DNA from: Vescimonas fastidiosa
GTDB taxonomy: Bacteria; Bacillota; Clostridia; Oscillospirales; Oscillospiraceae
Direction of reading: 5' to 3'
NCBI RefSeq assembly: GCF_018326305.1
Contig: NZ_AP023416.1
Coordinates: 744,001-808,000, forward strand
Length of the DNA: 64,000 nt
A model generated the notes under the pieces. That model saw only the letters and a program-made list of their open reading frames with translations, was not told the DNA's origin and did no database searches. Numbering within the stretch: position 1 is the stretch's first letter; each line of letters starts with the position of its first letter. The translations under genes were made by a program, and so were the position numbers. This document shows, piece by piece, positions 24,853 through 33,958 of this stretch.

Positions 24853-25598
24853 GCGTAATGGCTATGCCGGGAGCGCCTACGGGCACTTTGCAGCAGCAGA
24901 TACGCCAGCAGAATACCTATCTTTTTCAGCTGGCCCAGGCCCTGAACCGGGCGCTGGAGCAGCTGGAGGTGGGACAGATCGCCCGGCAGCAGCCGACGCA
25001 GAAGATGGGCGGCCGGGAGGAGAAAGCCGCCACGGCGGTGGGGCTGAAGAGCCTGATCGTGAAAACGGCGGAGACGGTGTCCCGGCAGATAGAGCAGATG
25101 AAGTCGGAGCTGCGGGGGGAATATGTGGCGGTGTCGGACTTCGGGACCTATCTGGAAAAGACCAGCCAGGAAATTGAGGAGGACCCCACCAAGATCACCC
25201 GGTATTTTAAGTTTGCAGCGGACATCCAGGCGGATGTGAACAAGGTGGACGCGGACTTTTCCGCCTACAAGACCGATGTGCAGGGGTATATCCGCCAGGG
25301 CATCGTGGACTATGACGGGGTGACGCCCATCATCGGCATTGCCATCGGCCAGGACATCCGCACCACCCAGACCGGGGTGGAGACGGAGCAGGGGGTCTTT
25401 GATGTTATCGACAAGCGGAGCAATATGTCCGTGTGGACTACGGAGAAGCTGTCGTTTTACATCGGCGGCCAGGAGGCGGCCTACTTCTCCAACGGTAAGC
25501 TGACGGTGGCCCAGATCGCCACAAATCGCATCACCGGCGCAGGCGGGTGGGATGTGAGCTTCACCGGGGGCGTGAAATTCAAGTGGATCGGAGGGTGA
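24849..25598 (+). CDS. Phage tail-associated structural protein
   Basis: 249 residues from GTG 24849, coupled to the previous gene by a GTGA overlap. N-terminal helices (QQQIRQQNTYLFQLAQALNR) suggest a coiled-coil trimer. The C-terminal segment with VWTTEKLSFYIGGQEAAYFSN and KLTVAQI matches the beta-rich end domain seen in minor tail/baseplate proteins of Firmicute phages. Probably part of the adsorption apparatus. Confidence 0.68.
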   Translation: MSVMAMPGAPTGTLQQQIRQQNTYLFQLAQALNRALEQLEVGQIARQQPTQKMGGREEKAATAVGLKSLIVKTAETVSRQIEQMKSELRGEYVAVSDFGTYLEKTSQEIEEDPTKITRYFKFAADIQADVNKVDADFSAYKTDVQGYIRQGIVDYDGVTPIIGIAIGQDIRTTQTGVETEQGVFDVIDKRSNMSVWTTEKLSFYIGGQEAAYFSNGKLTVAQIATNRITGAGGWDVSFTGGVKFKWIGG

Positions 25599-25602
25599 GA
25601 GC

Positions 25603-27441
25603 ATGGGCGAGACCATCAAGACGGATGTGAAATACAAGTCCTATTTCTGGGTGAAATGGGAGGTGCAGGAGCAGGACACGGCGTCGAACAAGTCCACCAT
25701 CGCCTGGTCCTGCGGCCTGAGCCCCGGGGAGCAGTACTACACCAATGCCATACGAATGTCGGCGGTGACGATAGGCGGCGTGGAGGTTTATGCCGGAGGC
25801 ACCTATTCCGATATTACGGACTACAAGGACCGCACCTTCGGCTCCGGCACCCTGGAGGTGGAGCATGACGGGGACGGCAGCAAGACCCTGGTGGTGGGGG
25901 CCTTCTCCGGGTGGCTGTACGGTAACGGGGACTACAACGCCTCCAGCCGAAGCTTCGCCCTGCCCACCATCCCCCGGGCTACCACGCCCGGTATCGGCGG
26001 CGTGACCATGGGGGAGACGGCGCACATTAGCCTGCCCAGAGCGTCCGGTGGCTTTACGCATACCCTGCGCTATGTGTTCGGCGGGGCGGCGGAGACCATT
26101 GCCACAGGGGTGGCCACGGGCTATGACTGGCTTGTGCCGGAGAGCCTGGCGGCCCAGATTCCCAATGCGGCCAGCGGCAAGGGCACGCTGACCTGCGAGA
26201 CCTACAGCGGCAGCACCTGCATCGGGACGAAATCGGTGACCTTTACGGCCTCGGTGCCCGGGAGCATGAAGCCGACGGTTTTGAGCGGCTGGGCGGCGGT
26301 GAGCTATGACAACAGCGGCACGGCGGCGGAGAATATGGCCGCCTGGGTGCAGGGGTATTCCAAGGCCAAGGCTACCTTTGACGGCAGTAAGGTCACCTGC
26401 CGGCAGGGGGCCGGGGTCAGTAAGTTTTCCATTACCTACCTGGGAAAGACCACGGCGGGGAATCCTTGCCGGACGGAGACTATTTCCACCACCGGCGCCA
26501 CGGTGCGCTGCACGGTGACGGACAGCCGGGGGCTGACGGCCTGGGAGGATTTCAGCATTTCACTGCTGGAGTACGCCCCGCCTGCCCTGGTGGGGGCGGA
26601 CCTGTTTCGCTCGGACGGAGAGGGCGTGGCGGCAGACGGCGGGGCGCACATTGCCGGGGTGGCCCGGGCCCGGTACTCTGAATTGGGGGGCCTAAACAGC
26701 GTGACGCTGAAGGGCTACTGGAAGAGCGTGGGCGGCGGCTACGGCGCGGGGGAGACCCTGACGGTGGGGGCCGTGGGCCTGGTGACGGGGGATGTGGAAA
26801 TTTCCGCAGACCGCAGCTATATAGCCCTGCTGGTGCTGACGGACAGCCTGGGAAACAGCGCCCGCTATGAGGAGAACATCCCCACGGAGAAGGTGGCCTT
26901 CCACCTGAAGGAGGGCGGCAAGGGCGCGGCCTTCGGCAAGGCGGCGGAGACGGAGGGCCTGCTGGAGCTGGCGGAGGACTGGCATCTGAAGCTGACCGGG
27001 GCCACGGATCTGAATGCGGCGGCGGAGAAGATCGCCGTGCTGGACCCGGGAGGCGTGGTACGCTACCGGACGAAAGCGGAGCTGCTGGGAGACCTGGCGG
27101 CGGACTACATCGTAGAGCAGGGCGTAAGCGGCATATGGACTTACCGGAAATGGGCCGGCGGTATTTTGGAATACTGGGGGAAGGAGCAGGGCTTCACCCT
27201 GGAGGATGGATGGCACAGAAGCCCGGCGGCGCCGCTTGCTGTTGTCAATGCCGAAAATTCTACCGTGACGGTGACGAGCTGGTACGGCACGGATGATAAC
27301 CGGGCGGCGCGGCCTAATATTATTACCTGCGGCGGGCTGTACGAAGACGGCAGCGTATCCGTATATGACAGAAATCCGGATGGGACCCCGGGGACGGGCC
27401 CTCGGGCCTACTATTACCATGTGAACGCAAGGTGGAAATGA
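25603..27441 (+). CDS. DUF859-like phage minor structural / receptor-binding protein
   Basis: 612 residues. The region FALPTIPRATTPGIG followed by a run of Ig-like beta domains (ISLPRASGGFTHTLRYVFG..., KPTVLSGWAAVSY..., PPALVGADLFRSD) matches the DUF859 type of phage minor structural protein, likely exposed on the tail for host binding. The C-terminal third (GAAFGKAAETEGLLEL...) resembles a tail-fibre end. GGAGGGTG precedes the ATG. Confidence 0.75.
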   Translation: MGETIKTDVKYKSYFWVKWEVQEQDTASNKSTIAWSCGLSPGEQYYTNAIRMSAVTIGGVEVYAGGTYSDITDYKDRTFGSGTLEVEHDGDGSKTLVVGAFSGWLYGNGDYNASSRSFALPTIPRATTPGIGGVTMGETAHISLPRASGGFTHTLRYVFGGAAETIATGVATGYDWLVPESLAAQIPNAASGKGTLTCETYSGSTCIGTKSVTFTASVPGSMKPTVLSGWAAVSYDNSGTAAENMAAWVQGYSKAKATFDGSKVTCRQGAGVSKFSITYLGKTTAGNPCRTETISTTGATVRCTVTDSRGLTAWEDFSISLLEYAPPALVGADLFRSDGEGVAADGGAHIAGVARARYSELGGLNSVTLKGYWKSVGGGYGAGETLTVGAVGLVTGDVEISADRSYIALLVLTDSLGNSARYEENIPTEKVAFHLKEGGKGAAFGKAAETEGLLELAEDWHLKLTGATDLNAAAEKIAVLDPGGVVRYRTKAELLGDLAADYIVEQGVSGIWTYRKWAGGILEYWGKEQGFTLEDGWHRSPAAPLAVVNAENSTVTVTSWYGTDDNRAARPNIITCGGLYEDGSVSVYDRNPDGTPGTGPRAYYYHVNARWK

Positions 27442-27455
27442 AAGAGAGGGCGACT

Positions 27456-28553
27456 ATGGCAACAAAGCTTTGGAGAGGGAACACAGGCAGTTCGGTGCTG
27501 GATCTGCAGCAGAAGCTGAACCGGAACGGCTACAGCCTGGATGAGGACGGCGTATTCGGCAGCAGCACCTATAACGCGGTGCTGGACTACCAGCGCAAGA
27601 ACAACCTGGCCGTGGACGGCGTGGTGGGGGATGAGACCTGGGGGAGCCTGAACAGGACCACTGTGCCCAGCCGTCCTACCACGGGGAAGGATGTGCTGAC
27701 GGGGGTGTCGGACGAGACCTACGACAAGCTGCACCGACTGGAGGAGGGATTCAAGCCCTCGGAGGCTGTGGAGGCGGCCCGGGAGGTGCAAAACAGTCTG
27801 GAATCGGTACGGCCGGGGGAATACCGGTCGTCCTTTGAGGAGGAGCTGGCACGGCTGTATGAGCAGATCAGCGGAGGCAAGGATTTTTCCTATGATGCCG
27901 GGCAGGACGCACAGTATTTGAACTATGCCCATCTCTACGCCCGGCGGGGACGAGAGACGATGGAGGACACCCTGGGTACGGCCTCGGGACTCACCGGGGG
28001 CTACGCCTCCAGCTATGCCCAGACAGCGTCACAGCAGGCCTACGGGCGCTATATGCAGGAGCTGGCGGAGCTGATGCCGGAGCTGGAGCAGAGCGCCCGG
28101 CAGCAATATGAGGCATCCCGGCAGAGACTGACGGACCAATACGACTGGCTGAGCCAGCGGGAGCAGGCGGACTACAAGCGCTACCTGCAGGAGCAGGAGG
28201 CTTGGCAGGCGGACTACGACCGGGCGGGCAAGGAGGCGGAAACGCTGCGGCAGGCGGAGTACAACGACTACAAGCTGCGCCTGCAGCACTACACCAGCAT
28301 GGCAAACGCCGAGCAGAAGGCCTCCGGCGGTGTCCGGGCCAACACCGGGGCGGCGGCTGCGGAGGAGAAGAAGGCCAGTCTCAGCTCGGCTGCGGCCCAG
28401 AGCCTGCACAGGGCGATGAGCAACTATTTTAAGGGCGGCGAGACAGCCCGGGCGGCGGCGCTGGCACAGCAGTACAGGGACCGCATGACACCGGCCCAGA
28501 AGCAGAGGGTGAGAAAGCTCTTTGCCGACAACGGGGCACAGATCGACCTGTGA
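27456..28553 (+). CDS. Peptidoglycan-binding domain plus coiled-coil protein
   Basis: 365 residues. Residues about 7-70 form a PG_binding_1 three-helix domain (SSVLDLQQKLNRNGYSLDEDG, YQRKNNLAVDGVVGDETW). The rest is a long Gln/Glu/Tyr-rich helical region (about 140-300) with no recognised catalytic domain, so it binds cell wall but shows no hydrolase motif. It ends the phage operon, where a lysin would be expected. Possibly an ejection or wall-docking protein, as inference. GAGAGGGCG precedes the ATG. Confidence 0.8.
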   Translation: MATKLWRGNTGSSVLDLQQKLNRNGYSLDEDGVFGSSTYNAVLDYQRKNNLAVDGVVGDETWGSLNRTTVPSRPTTGKDVLTGVSDETYDKLHRLEEGFKPSEAVEAAREVQNSLESVRPGEYRSSFEEELARLYEQISGGKDFSYDAGQDAQYLNYAHLYARRGRETMEDTLGTASGLTGGYASSYAQTASQQAYGRYMQELAELMPELEQSARQQYEASRQRLTDQYDWLSQREQADYKRYLQEQEAWQADYDRAGKEAETLRQAEYNDYKLRLQHYTSMANAEQKASGGVRANTGAAAAEEKKASLSSAAAQSLHRAMSNYFKGGETARAAALAQQYRDRMTPAQKQRVRKLFADNGAQIDL

Positions 28554-28572
28554 GGGGGTCGGGATAAAATAG

Positions 28573-28606
28573 AAAACGCACCTGCCCATGGGGCGGGTGC
28601 GTTTTT
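28573..28606 (+). terminator. Rho-independent terminator of the phage operon
   Basis: AAAACGCACC-GCCC stem pairing with GGGC-GGTGCGTTTT and a T6 run, 20 bp after the last stop. Confidence 0.9.
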
Positions 28607-28619
28607 TGGCGGAAAGATG

Positions 28620-29150
28620 GGGCGGATGAAAATTGCCGCCCTTTAGGCAAGGGGGCCTTGGGGACGGGGGGTACGGATTGCCACAGCCAGTGTGCGCACT
28701 GGCTTCGCAATGACACATTACAAGGAGTGCGGTACGGCGGGCCGATGTGGGCATCGGCCCCTACGGAGGGGTTACAAGGGGTGCGGTGCGTTGTCGGCGG
28801 GCGGACAGAGGCGTCCGCCCCTACGGAAGCGAAACAAGAGGTGCAATAGGTGGGCGACCGCAAGGGTCGCCCCTACGAAAGCGTTACAAGAGGCACGGTG
28901 CGAAGAGGAATCCTCCAGTCACGGCTTCGCCGTGCCAGCCCCCTTTAGGCAAGGGGGCCTTGGGGACGGGGGGCACGGATGTTCCTGTTGCGGTGCCCAA
29001 AATTTCCACGCTGCCTTACGGCGGACGCTGGAAATTTTGACCGCGGCCACTCGCTCACTTCGCTTCCTCTGCCACCGGCAGCGCTCAGTTCGCTCCCCAC
29101 AGCCAGTGTGCGCACTGGCTTCGCAATGACACATTACAGGAAATGCTATG
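28620..29150 (+). repeat. Repeat block after the phage operon, with nested repeats
   Basis: Variant A unit at about 28631-28713; an empty B hairpin at 28737-28766; further B stems; then an A unit beginning about 28910 that is interrupted after CACGGATG by an inverted element C (28982-29096) and resumes with CCACAGCCAGTGTGCG to about 29131. No gene seen. Confidence 0.8.
28982..29096 (-). mobile_element. 115-bp element C, copy 4, inverted and inside an A repeat
   Basis: Read on the - strand it starts GGAGCGAACTGAGCG and ends GCAACAGGAA, flanked by TGTGG and CATCCG. Same length as the other three copies, but a different host repeat and the opposite orientation to the surrounding repeat block. 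Confidence 0.78.
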
Positions 29151-29173
29151 GTTATCGGGCGGCGGGATGCTTT

Positions 29174-31369
29174 TCAGGAGCCGCAGCAGCGGACGAGGGT
29201 TTCTATGACGGACTGCATTTGCAGGGGCTTGGGGAGGTGGGCATTCATGCCGGCGCGGAGGCACTTTTCGGCATCGTCGGTGAAGGCATTGGCGGTGGTG
29301 GCGATGATGGGGATGGTTTTCGCATCCGGCCTGTCCAGAGCGCGGATGGCACGGGTGGCGGAAAGACCGTCCATCACGGGCATCATCATGTCCATGAGCA
29401 GAGCGTCATAGGTCCCCGGGGGGTCTTGGCGGAACCGTTCCAGGGCCTGCTTTCCATCGGCAACGACGGTGACGGAGGCTCCGGCATCCTCCAAAAGAGT
29501 CCGGGCAATATCGGCATTGAGCTCGTTATCCTCGGCCAGGAGCAGTTTATAGCCCCGGATGCCGGGGGCCGGGGCGACCGGGGACCGGGGATCGGAGTCC
29601 GGGGCCGGCTGGAAGGGGAGGGTAATAAGGAAGGTGGTACCGACACCCTCCTGACTGTGTATCTCAATGGTGCCGTGCATCTTCTCTATCAGGCTCTTCA
29701 CGATGGGCATACCCAGGCCTGCGCCCTGGTAAATGCTGCGGGCATCGGAGTGCTCCTGGGTGAAGGGGTCAAAAATGCGGGAGAGGAAGTCCGGGCTCAT
29801 GCCAATGCCGGTGTCGGAGATAGTCCAGCGGTAGGTGACGGTATCGCTGTCTGAGGACAGACATTCCACCTGGGAGCAGATCTTGCCGCCGGGCTTATTA
29901 TACTTAATGCAGTTGCTGTAAATATTCAGGAAAATCTGACGCAGGTGGACGGGGCTGCCGTAGACCCGGTCTGCGGGCAGGGAATCGGGGGAGGAGGTAT
30001 ACTCCATGGTGATGCCGCTGTCGCTGGCCCGCTGGCTCACGATGGCCAGCACATCGGCGGCGAGCTGGCTTAGGGACAGGGGCTCGTGGGAGAGGATCAC
30101 CTGACCGCTCTCCAGCTTGCTCATTTGCAGAACATCATTGATAAGGGAGAGCAGATGGCCTGCGGCGGTGCGCATTTTGCTGCGGTTGGCGCTTACCAGC
30201 GCCGCATCGTCTGGATGGGCGGCGTTAATTTCCAAAAGACCGATGATGCCGTTGAGAGGGGTGCGGATGTCGTGGCTCATGCGGGAGAGGAAGCTGGTTT
30301 TGGCGGCGTTGGCCCGGTCGGCCTGCTCCACGGCGGCGCTAAGCTGACGGTTTTTCTCCTGAAGCTGCCGGGCGTACTCCTGCTGGGAGGCCAGCTGCTT
30401 TTCCCGGTAGCGCTGGATGGCCCACAGGCGGAGACCGTTGATGGCGCCGACAACAATGAGGTAAAGCACCAGAGTAAAAATCATGGCACGGGGCATATAG
30501 TAAAACACATTGTGCTGCGATGCAAAATTGTAAATATAAAAATTGCGACCCGGGCGCACGAGCCCGAAGTACCAGGAGGAGCCATCCTGCTTTATGCGCT
30601 GCAGGTCGGTATCCGTCTCCATGGGACTCCTATTACCGGACTGCTGACTGAGCTGCTGTAAAATGGGTACGGCGTCCGTTTCGGAGCCGATGAGAGACTC
30701 ATCGTTGCTGGCGATGATGGTTTTGCCGTGGACCACCACGACGGTGCTGTTATTCTCGGTCCTATAGCCGGAGAGAAGGGAGGCAATGGAGAGATTGAAG
30801 GAGTTAATATGCACGGCGGGGGTCTGGTAATAGACCACCACAATGCCGGCGCCCTCCGGGCGGGCTGTGGCGGCCAGGTCCAGCTTGCCGCCGTCGGCGC
30901 AGTCCAGACGGATGGCATAGCGCTTTTCCGGGTGGGCGGCGGTGTCCAGTAGGGCCGAGGAGGCGAGGGCTTCGCCAACGCCATCGGGTATTTGGCCGCT
31001 TTCATGGTACTGCGACAGCACCCGGCCGGAGGCATCCAGCAGGAGGATGCCGGAGAGATAGTTCGTCTCAACGCAGCTTTGCAGGGCAGAGGAGGGAGGA
31101 TCGCTCTCTGTGCCCAGGTCATAGGCCGACTGCTTGCAGCTCTGGATAACGCGCATGAGGCTCTTGGTCTGGGTGGCCAGCTCAATGCGGTCGTAGCGGG
31201 CGCACTGGCTCCAGACATAGTCGGTAGCGGAGGAGAGGCTCTGCCGGGTGTGGGAAAGGTCTGCCTGAACGGTTACAGCAAACACGGCGGACAGCATCAC
31301 CACGCCGGCCAGCAGCCACAGGAGGACCCGGCGTTTGGAATGGGTCTTAGTAGGCTCAATCGTTTGCAT
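29174..31369 (-). CDS. Hybrid sensor histidine kinase with receiver domain
   Basis: 731 residues: TM helix about 15-36, an extracellular Cache-like sensor (about 40-290), second TM about 292-312, coiled linker, HisKA domain with phospho-acceptor His366 in SHDIRTPLNG, ATPase domain with DTGIGMS and GAGLGMPIVK, and a C-terminal receiver with Asp660 in MDMMMPVMDG. It overlaps the stop of the upstream substrate-binding lipoprotein gene by 14 bp, suggesting a split EvgS/BvgS-like system in which a lipoprotein senses the ligand. No output regulator or HPt gene is adjacent. The tail ends next to the repeat block. Confidence 0.94.
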   Translation of the reverse strand: MQTIEPTKTHSKRRVLLWLLAGVVMLSAVFAVTVQADLSHTRQSLSSATDYVWSQCARYDRIELATQTKSLMRVIQSCKQSAYDLGTESDPPSSALQSCVETNYLSGILLLDASGRVLSQYHESGQIPDGVGEALASSALLDTAAHPEKRYAIRLDCADGGKLDLAATARPEGAGIVVVYYQTPAVHINSFNLSIASLLSGYRTENNSTVVVVHGKTIIASNDESLIGSETDAVPILQQLSQQSGNRSPMETDTDLQRIKQDGSSWYFGLVRPGRNFYIYNFASQHNVFYYMPRAMIFTLVLYLIVVGAINGLRLWAIQRYREKQLASQQEYARQLQEKNRQLSAAVEQADRANAAKTSFLSRMSHDIRTPLNGIIGLLEINAAHPDDAALVSANRSKMRTAAGHLLSLINDVLQMSKLESGQVILSHEPLSLSQLAADVLAIVSQRASDSGITMEYTSSPDSLPADRVYGSPVHLRQIFLNIYSNCIKYNKPGGKICSQVECLSSDSDTVTYRWTISDTGIGMSPDFLSRIFDPFTQEHSDARSIYQGAGLGMPIVKSLIEKMHGTIEIHSQEGVGTTFLITLPFQPAPDSDPRSPVAPAPGIRGYKLLLAEDNELNADIARTLLEDAGASVTVVADGKQALERFRQDPPGTYDALLMDMMMPVMDGLSATRAIRALDRPDAKTIPIIATTANAFTDDAEKCLRAGMNAHLPKPLQMQSVIETLVRCCGS

Positions 31370-32204
31370 AGCTGCTTGCCTCCATATACTTCTGAGGATC
31401 CTTTAAATACTTGCCTAAAATATGCTGCATGGTGCCGTCGCTGCGCATCTGCGAAAAGGTGCGGGAGAGCTCCTGGGCCAGGCCCCGGTCATCCGTGCGG
31501 GCAAAGGCCACGCCCAGGCCCACGGCCAAAAGAGGCTCATCCAGGATGCGAAGCTCCAGGCCGTAGTCGTCCATGCACTGCAAAATGGAGGTCTCGTGGG
31601 CGGCAATGGCATCGGCATAGCCTTTGCTGAGATAGGGGTACAGCAGCTCGCGGTTTTGCAGAGAGAAAACCTCGTCCGGGGCCGGAATGTGGGGATCGGT
31701 GTGGTTGAGAAACAGCTCCTCGGGCTTGGAGGTGGACTGCACAGCGATGCGCTTACCTGCCAGGTCACTGAGAGAATAAATGTCACTGTCCTTGCGCACG
31801 GCGACGACCTGACGGCTATACATATAGGGTTGGGTCCAGAGGTACTGATCCTCCCGGCCATTGATGGAAAAGCTGCCCCAGATACAGTCGATGGCGCCGC
31901 TCTCCACTAAATCCTTCTTCTCCTCCCAGTCGATGGTGGCGAACTGGGCCCGGTAACCCATGCGGCGGAAGGCCTCTGTGGCCAGGTCTACATCAATGCC
32001 GGTGGGCTGGCCACTGGTGTCCTGATAGTTAAAGGGGGGATAGTCGTCGCTGCCCACGGTGATGACAGGGAGTGCATCCGTCTTGGGGGAGTCAGAGTCC
32101 GCCGGGCCTGCACAGCCGCTGAGCAGGCCGGACAGCAGGCACACGGCACATAGACCGGCCACAATGCGGCCGGCGGCCGCGCGCTTGAAAGATGTCAAAT
32201 CCAT
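31356..32204 (-). CDS. Substrate-binding lipoprotein, amino-acid type (SBP_bac_3)
   Basis: 282 residues with a lipoprotein signal: hydrophobic 13-30 then LLSG-C31. The mature part is a family 3 solute-binding protein (VGSDDYPPFNYQDTSGQPTGIDVDLATEAFRR pattern, with the usual acidic and aromatic ligand residues). No ABC permease or ATPase is nearby. Instead it overlaps a hybrid kinase, so it probably senses a polar amino acid or similar ligand for signalling rather than uptake. GGAGGTC precedes the ATG. Confidence 0.88.
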   Translation of the reverse strand: MDLTSFKRAAAGRIVAGLCAVCLLSGLLSGCAGPADSDSPKTDALPVITVGSDDYPPFNYQDTSGQPTGIDVDLATEAFRRMGYRAQFATIDWEEKKDLVESGAIDCIWGSFSINGREDQYLWTQPYMYSRQVVAVRKDSDIYSLSDLAGKRIAVQSTSKPEELFLNHTDPHIPAPDEVFSLQNRELLYPYLSKGYADAIAAHETSILQCMDDYGLELRILDEPLLAVGLGVAFARTDDRGLAQELSRTFSQMRSDGTMQHILGKYLKDPQKYMEASSYAND

Positions 32205-32328
32205 AGATGACCTCCTGGCTGAAAATTCGCCCGGCGGCCGCAGGATGGGACCGGGGGAAAAGGCAAAAAGCCTCTTATGGGCATTTTACTGCACCGGAAA
32301 TACAAAAGCAAGGACAAAAATACAGCGA

Positions 32329-32432
32329 AAGCCCACCGGGTCTGGGGCGGTGGGCTTGTGAGGATGTCGAAGGACTCGTTTTTCAGCGGTTTTGAGCTCT
32401 ATGCCCGTACTGCCGAGCCGGGCATAGAGCTT
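32329..32432 (-). terminator. Two hairpins downstream of the ASKHA gene
   Basis: AAGCTCTATGCCCG/CGGGCATAGAGCT (32394-32432) and AAGCCCACC/GGTGGGCTT (32329-32357). Both are stable, but the T-runs that follow on the - strand are weak, so termination is only likely. Confidence 0.45.
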
Positions 32433-32437
32433 ATCTT

Positions 32438-33958
32438 TTATGGCGTTTCAAATCCCATGCACTCCACATAGTTTTCCCTGAACACAGGGCTTGCGCTCAA
32501 ATCCACCGTTTCGGCCAGCTCGGCCAGGGCGGCGGCTTGCTGCCGGTACTTGCCCCGCAGGAGCATCATGGACGCGCCTGCCAGGGCGGCATTGCCGATG
32601 GTCCGGGCGCGGATCTCCAGAGCAGGGGGGTAGAGACCAATACAGGCGGCGCTGTGGAGGTCCAGGAAGCTGCCGAAGCCCCCGGCGATGACGAGACGGG
32701 CGGGGCCTTCGGCGCCCAGGTCCCCGGCCTCCAGCAGGGTGAGCATCCCGGCGCAGATAGCGCTCTTGGCCAGCTGCAGCATACGGATGTCCTTCTGGGT
32801 CAGGGACACCTCCGGCGTCAGGGGATAGGCGTCCTCCTCGTCGGTGAAGGCGCCGGTTTCGTCGATGATCCCCGCCCGGAGGAAAACCGCCGCCGCATCG
32901 ATGAGGCCGCTGCCGCAGATGCCTGCGGCGGGGGCGCTTTCTATGGTGCGGCAGGAAATTTTGCCGTTTTCATAGGTCACCCGGTGGATGGCGCCGGGGC
33001 TGGCCTGCATCCCCCGGGAGATGGTGGCACCCTCAAAGACGGGCCCGGCGGCGGTGGAGCAGCACAACAGACGGCCCTTATGCCACAGGGCCAGCTCGCC
33101 GTTGGTGCCGATGTCTGCCAGGAGGGCACTTTCGTCGCGGGTGCAGATCTGGCTGGCTACCAGAGCGGAGGTGATGTCTGCCCCCACAAAGGCCGAAATA
33201 CACCGGGGCAGGTACAGCCGGGCTTTGGGCGCTGCGGAGAGCCTTAGCTCCTCCGGCTCTGCGTACCGGCCGAAAAGCTCATCGGCAAGAAAAGGGGCGT
33301 GGGAGAGACAGTCTACATCCCGGGCGGTGAGCAGATACAGCATGGCGGTGTTGCCGGTGAGAACCACGGTGTCCACCGCTTCGGGGGGGATTCCGGCTTG
33401 AGCTGACATCTTACGCAGCAGGGAATCTATCCCTTCCCGGATACACCGGGCCAGGGCCTCTCGCTCTCCTGCCAGAGACTTTTCGGTGCGTGTGATGACA
33501 TCGGCACCGTAGATGCGCTGGGGGTTGGGGGCCGCCGCCTGGGCCAGAAGGACCCCGGCGCGGTCATAGAGCCGGGCGGCCAGGGTGGTGGTGCCGATGT
33601 CCACCGCCGCGCCGTACTTTTCGAAAATGGGCTCCGGGGCAAAGGCGGGCATAGTGCCGTCGCTGCGGATGACCCGAACGGCCCGGTCTGCGCCCAGGGT
33701 CACGGTGCAGTCGCCCTCCACCGTGGTAAGGCAGGCCAGGCGAACGCCGCGTCTGAGAGCCGCCCCCAGCAGGGATGTCTCCCGGGGGTCGGGAGAGGAC
33801 AGCGCCCCCTGAACCGTCACCCGGCACTTGCCGCAGCGGCCATGGCCGCCGCAGGGGGCCTCTACCCCGCCGCCCAGGGCGTGGAGCAGCAGCGTGCCCA
33901 GGGGCACCTTCCGTACCGACACCGCTCCCGCTGCGTCATGGATCGTGATTTGGGGCAT
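32438..33958 (-). CDS. ASKHA-domain 2Fe-2S protein, corrinoid-protein reductive activator type
   Basis: 506 residues. An N-terminal 2Fe-2S ferredoxin domain has C36, C42, C45 and C76. The C-terminal ASKHA ATPase has AVDIGTTTLAARLYD, LLADIGTNGEL and VIAGGFGSFLD. This is the layout of RACo-like proteins (DUF4445), which use ATP and a low-potential electron to return inactive Co(II) corrinoid to Co(I) for methyl transfer. No corrinoid protein or methyltransferase gene lies in the window, so its partner is elsewhere. AGGAGGTGG precedes the ATG. It may be co-transcribed with tex, 120 bp upstream. Confidence 0.88.
   Translation of the reverse strand: MPQITIHDAAGAVSVRKVPLGTLLLHALGGGVEAPCGGHGRCGKCRVTVQGALSSPDPRETSLLGAALRRGVRLACLTTVEGDCTVTLGADRAVRVIRSDGTMPAFAPEPIFEKYGAAVDIGTTTLAARLYDRAGVLLAQAAAPNPQRIYGADVITRTEKSLAGEREALARCIREGIDSLLRKMSAQAGIPPEAVDTVVLTGNTAMLYLLTARDVDCLSHAPFLADELFGRYAEPEELRLSAAPKARLYLPRCISAFVGADITSALVASQICTRDESALLADIGTNGELALWHKGRLLCCSTAAGPVFEGATISRGMQASPGAIHRVTYENGKISCRTIESAPAAGICGSGLIDAAAVFLRAGIIDETGAFTDEEDAYPLTPEVSLTQKDIRMLQLAKSAICAGMLTLLEAGDLGAEGPARLVIAGGFGSFLDLHSAACIGLYPPALEIRARTIGNAALAGASMMLLRGKYRQQAAALAELAETVDLSASPVFRENYVECMGFETP

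Noticed and set aside
15119..28553. Interpretation as a complete inducible prophage
   Set aside because: No integrase, repressor, replication, holin, lysin or attachment-site repeats were found at either flank.
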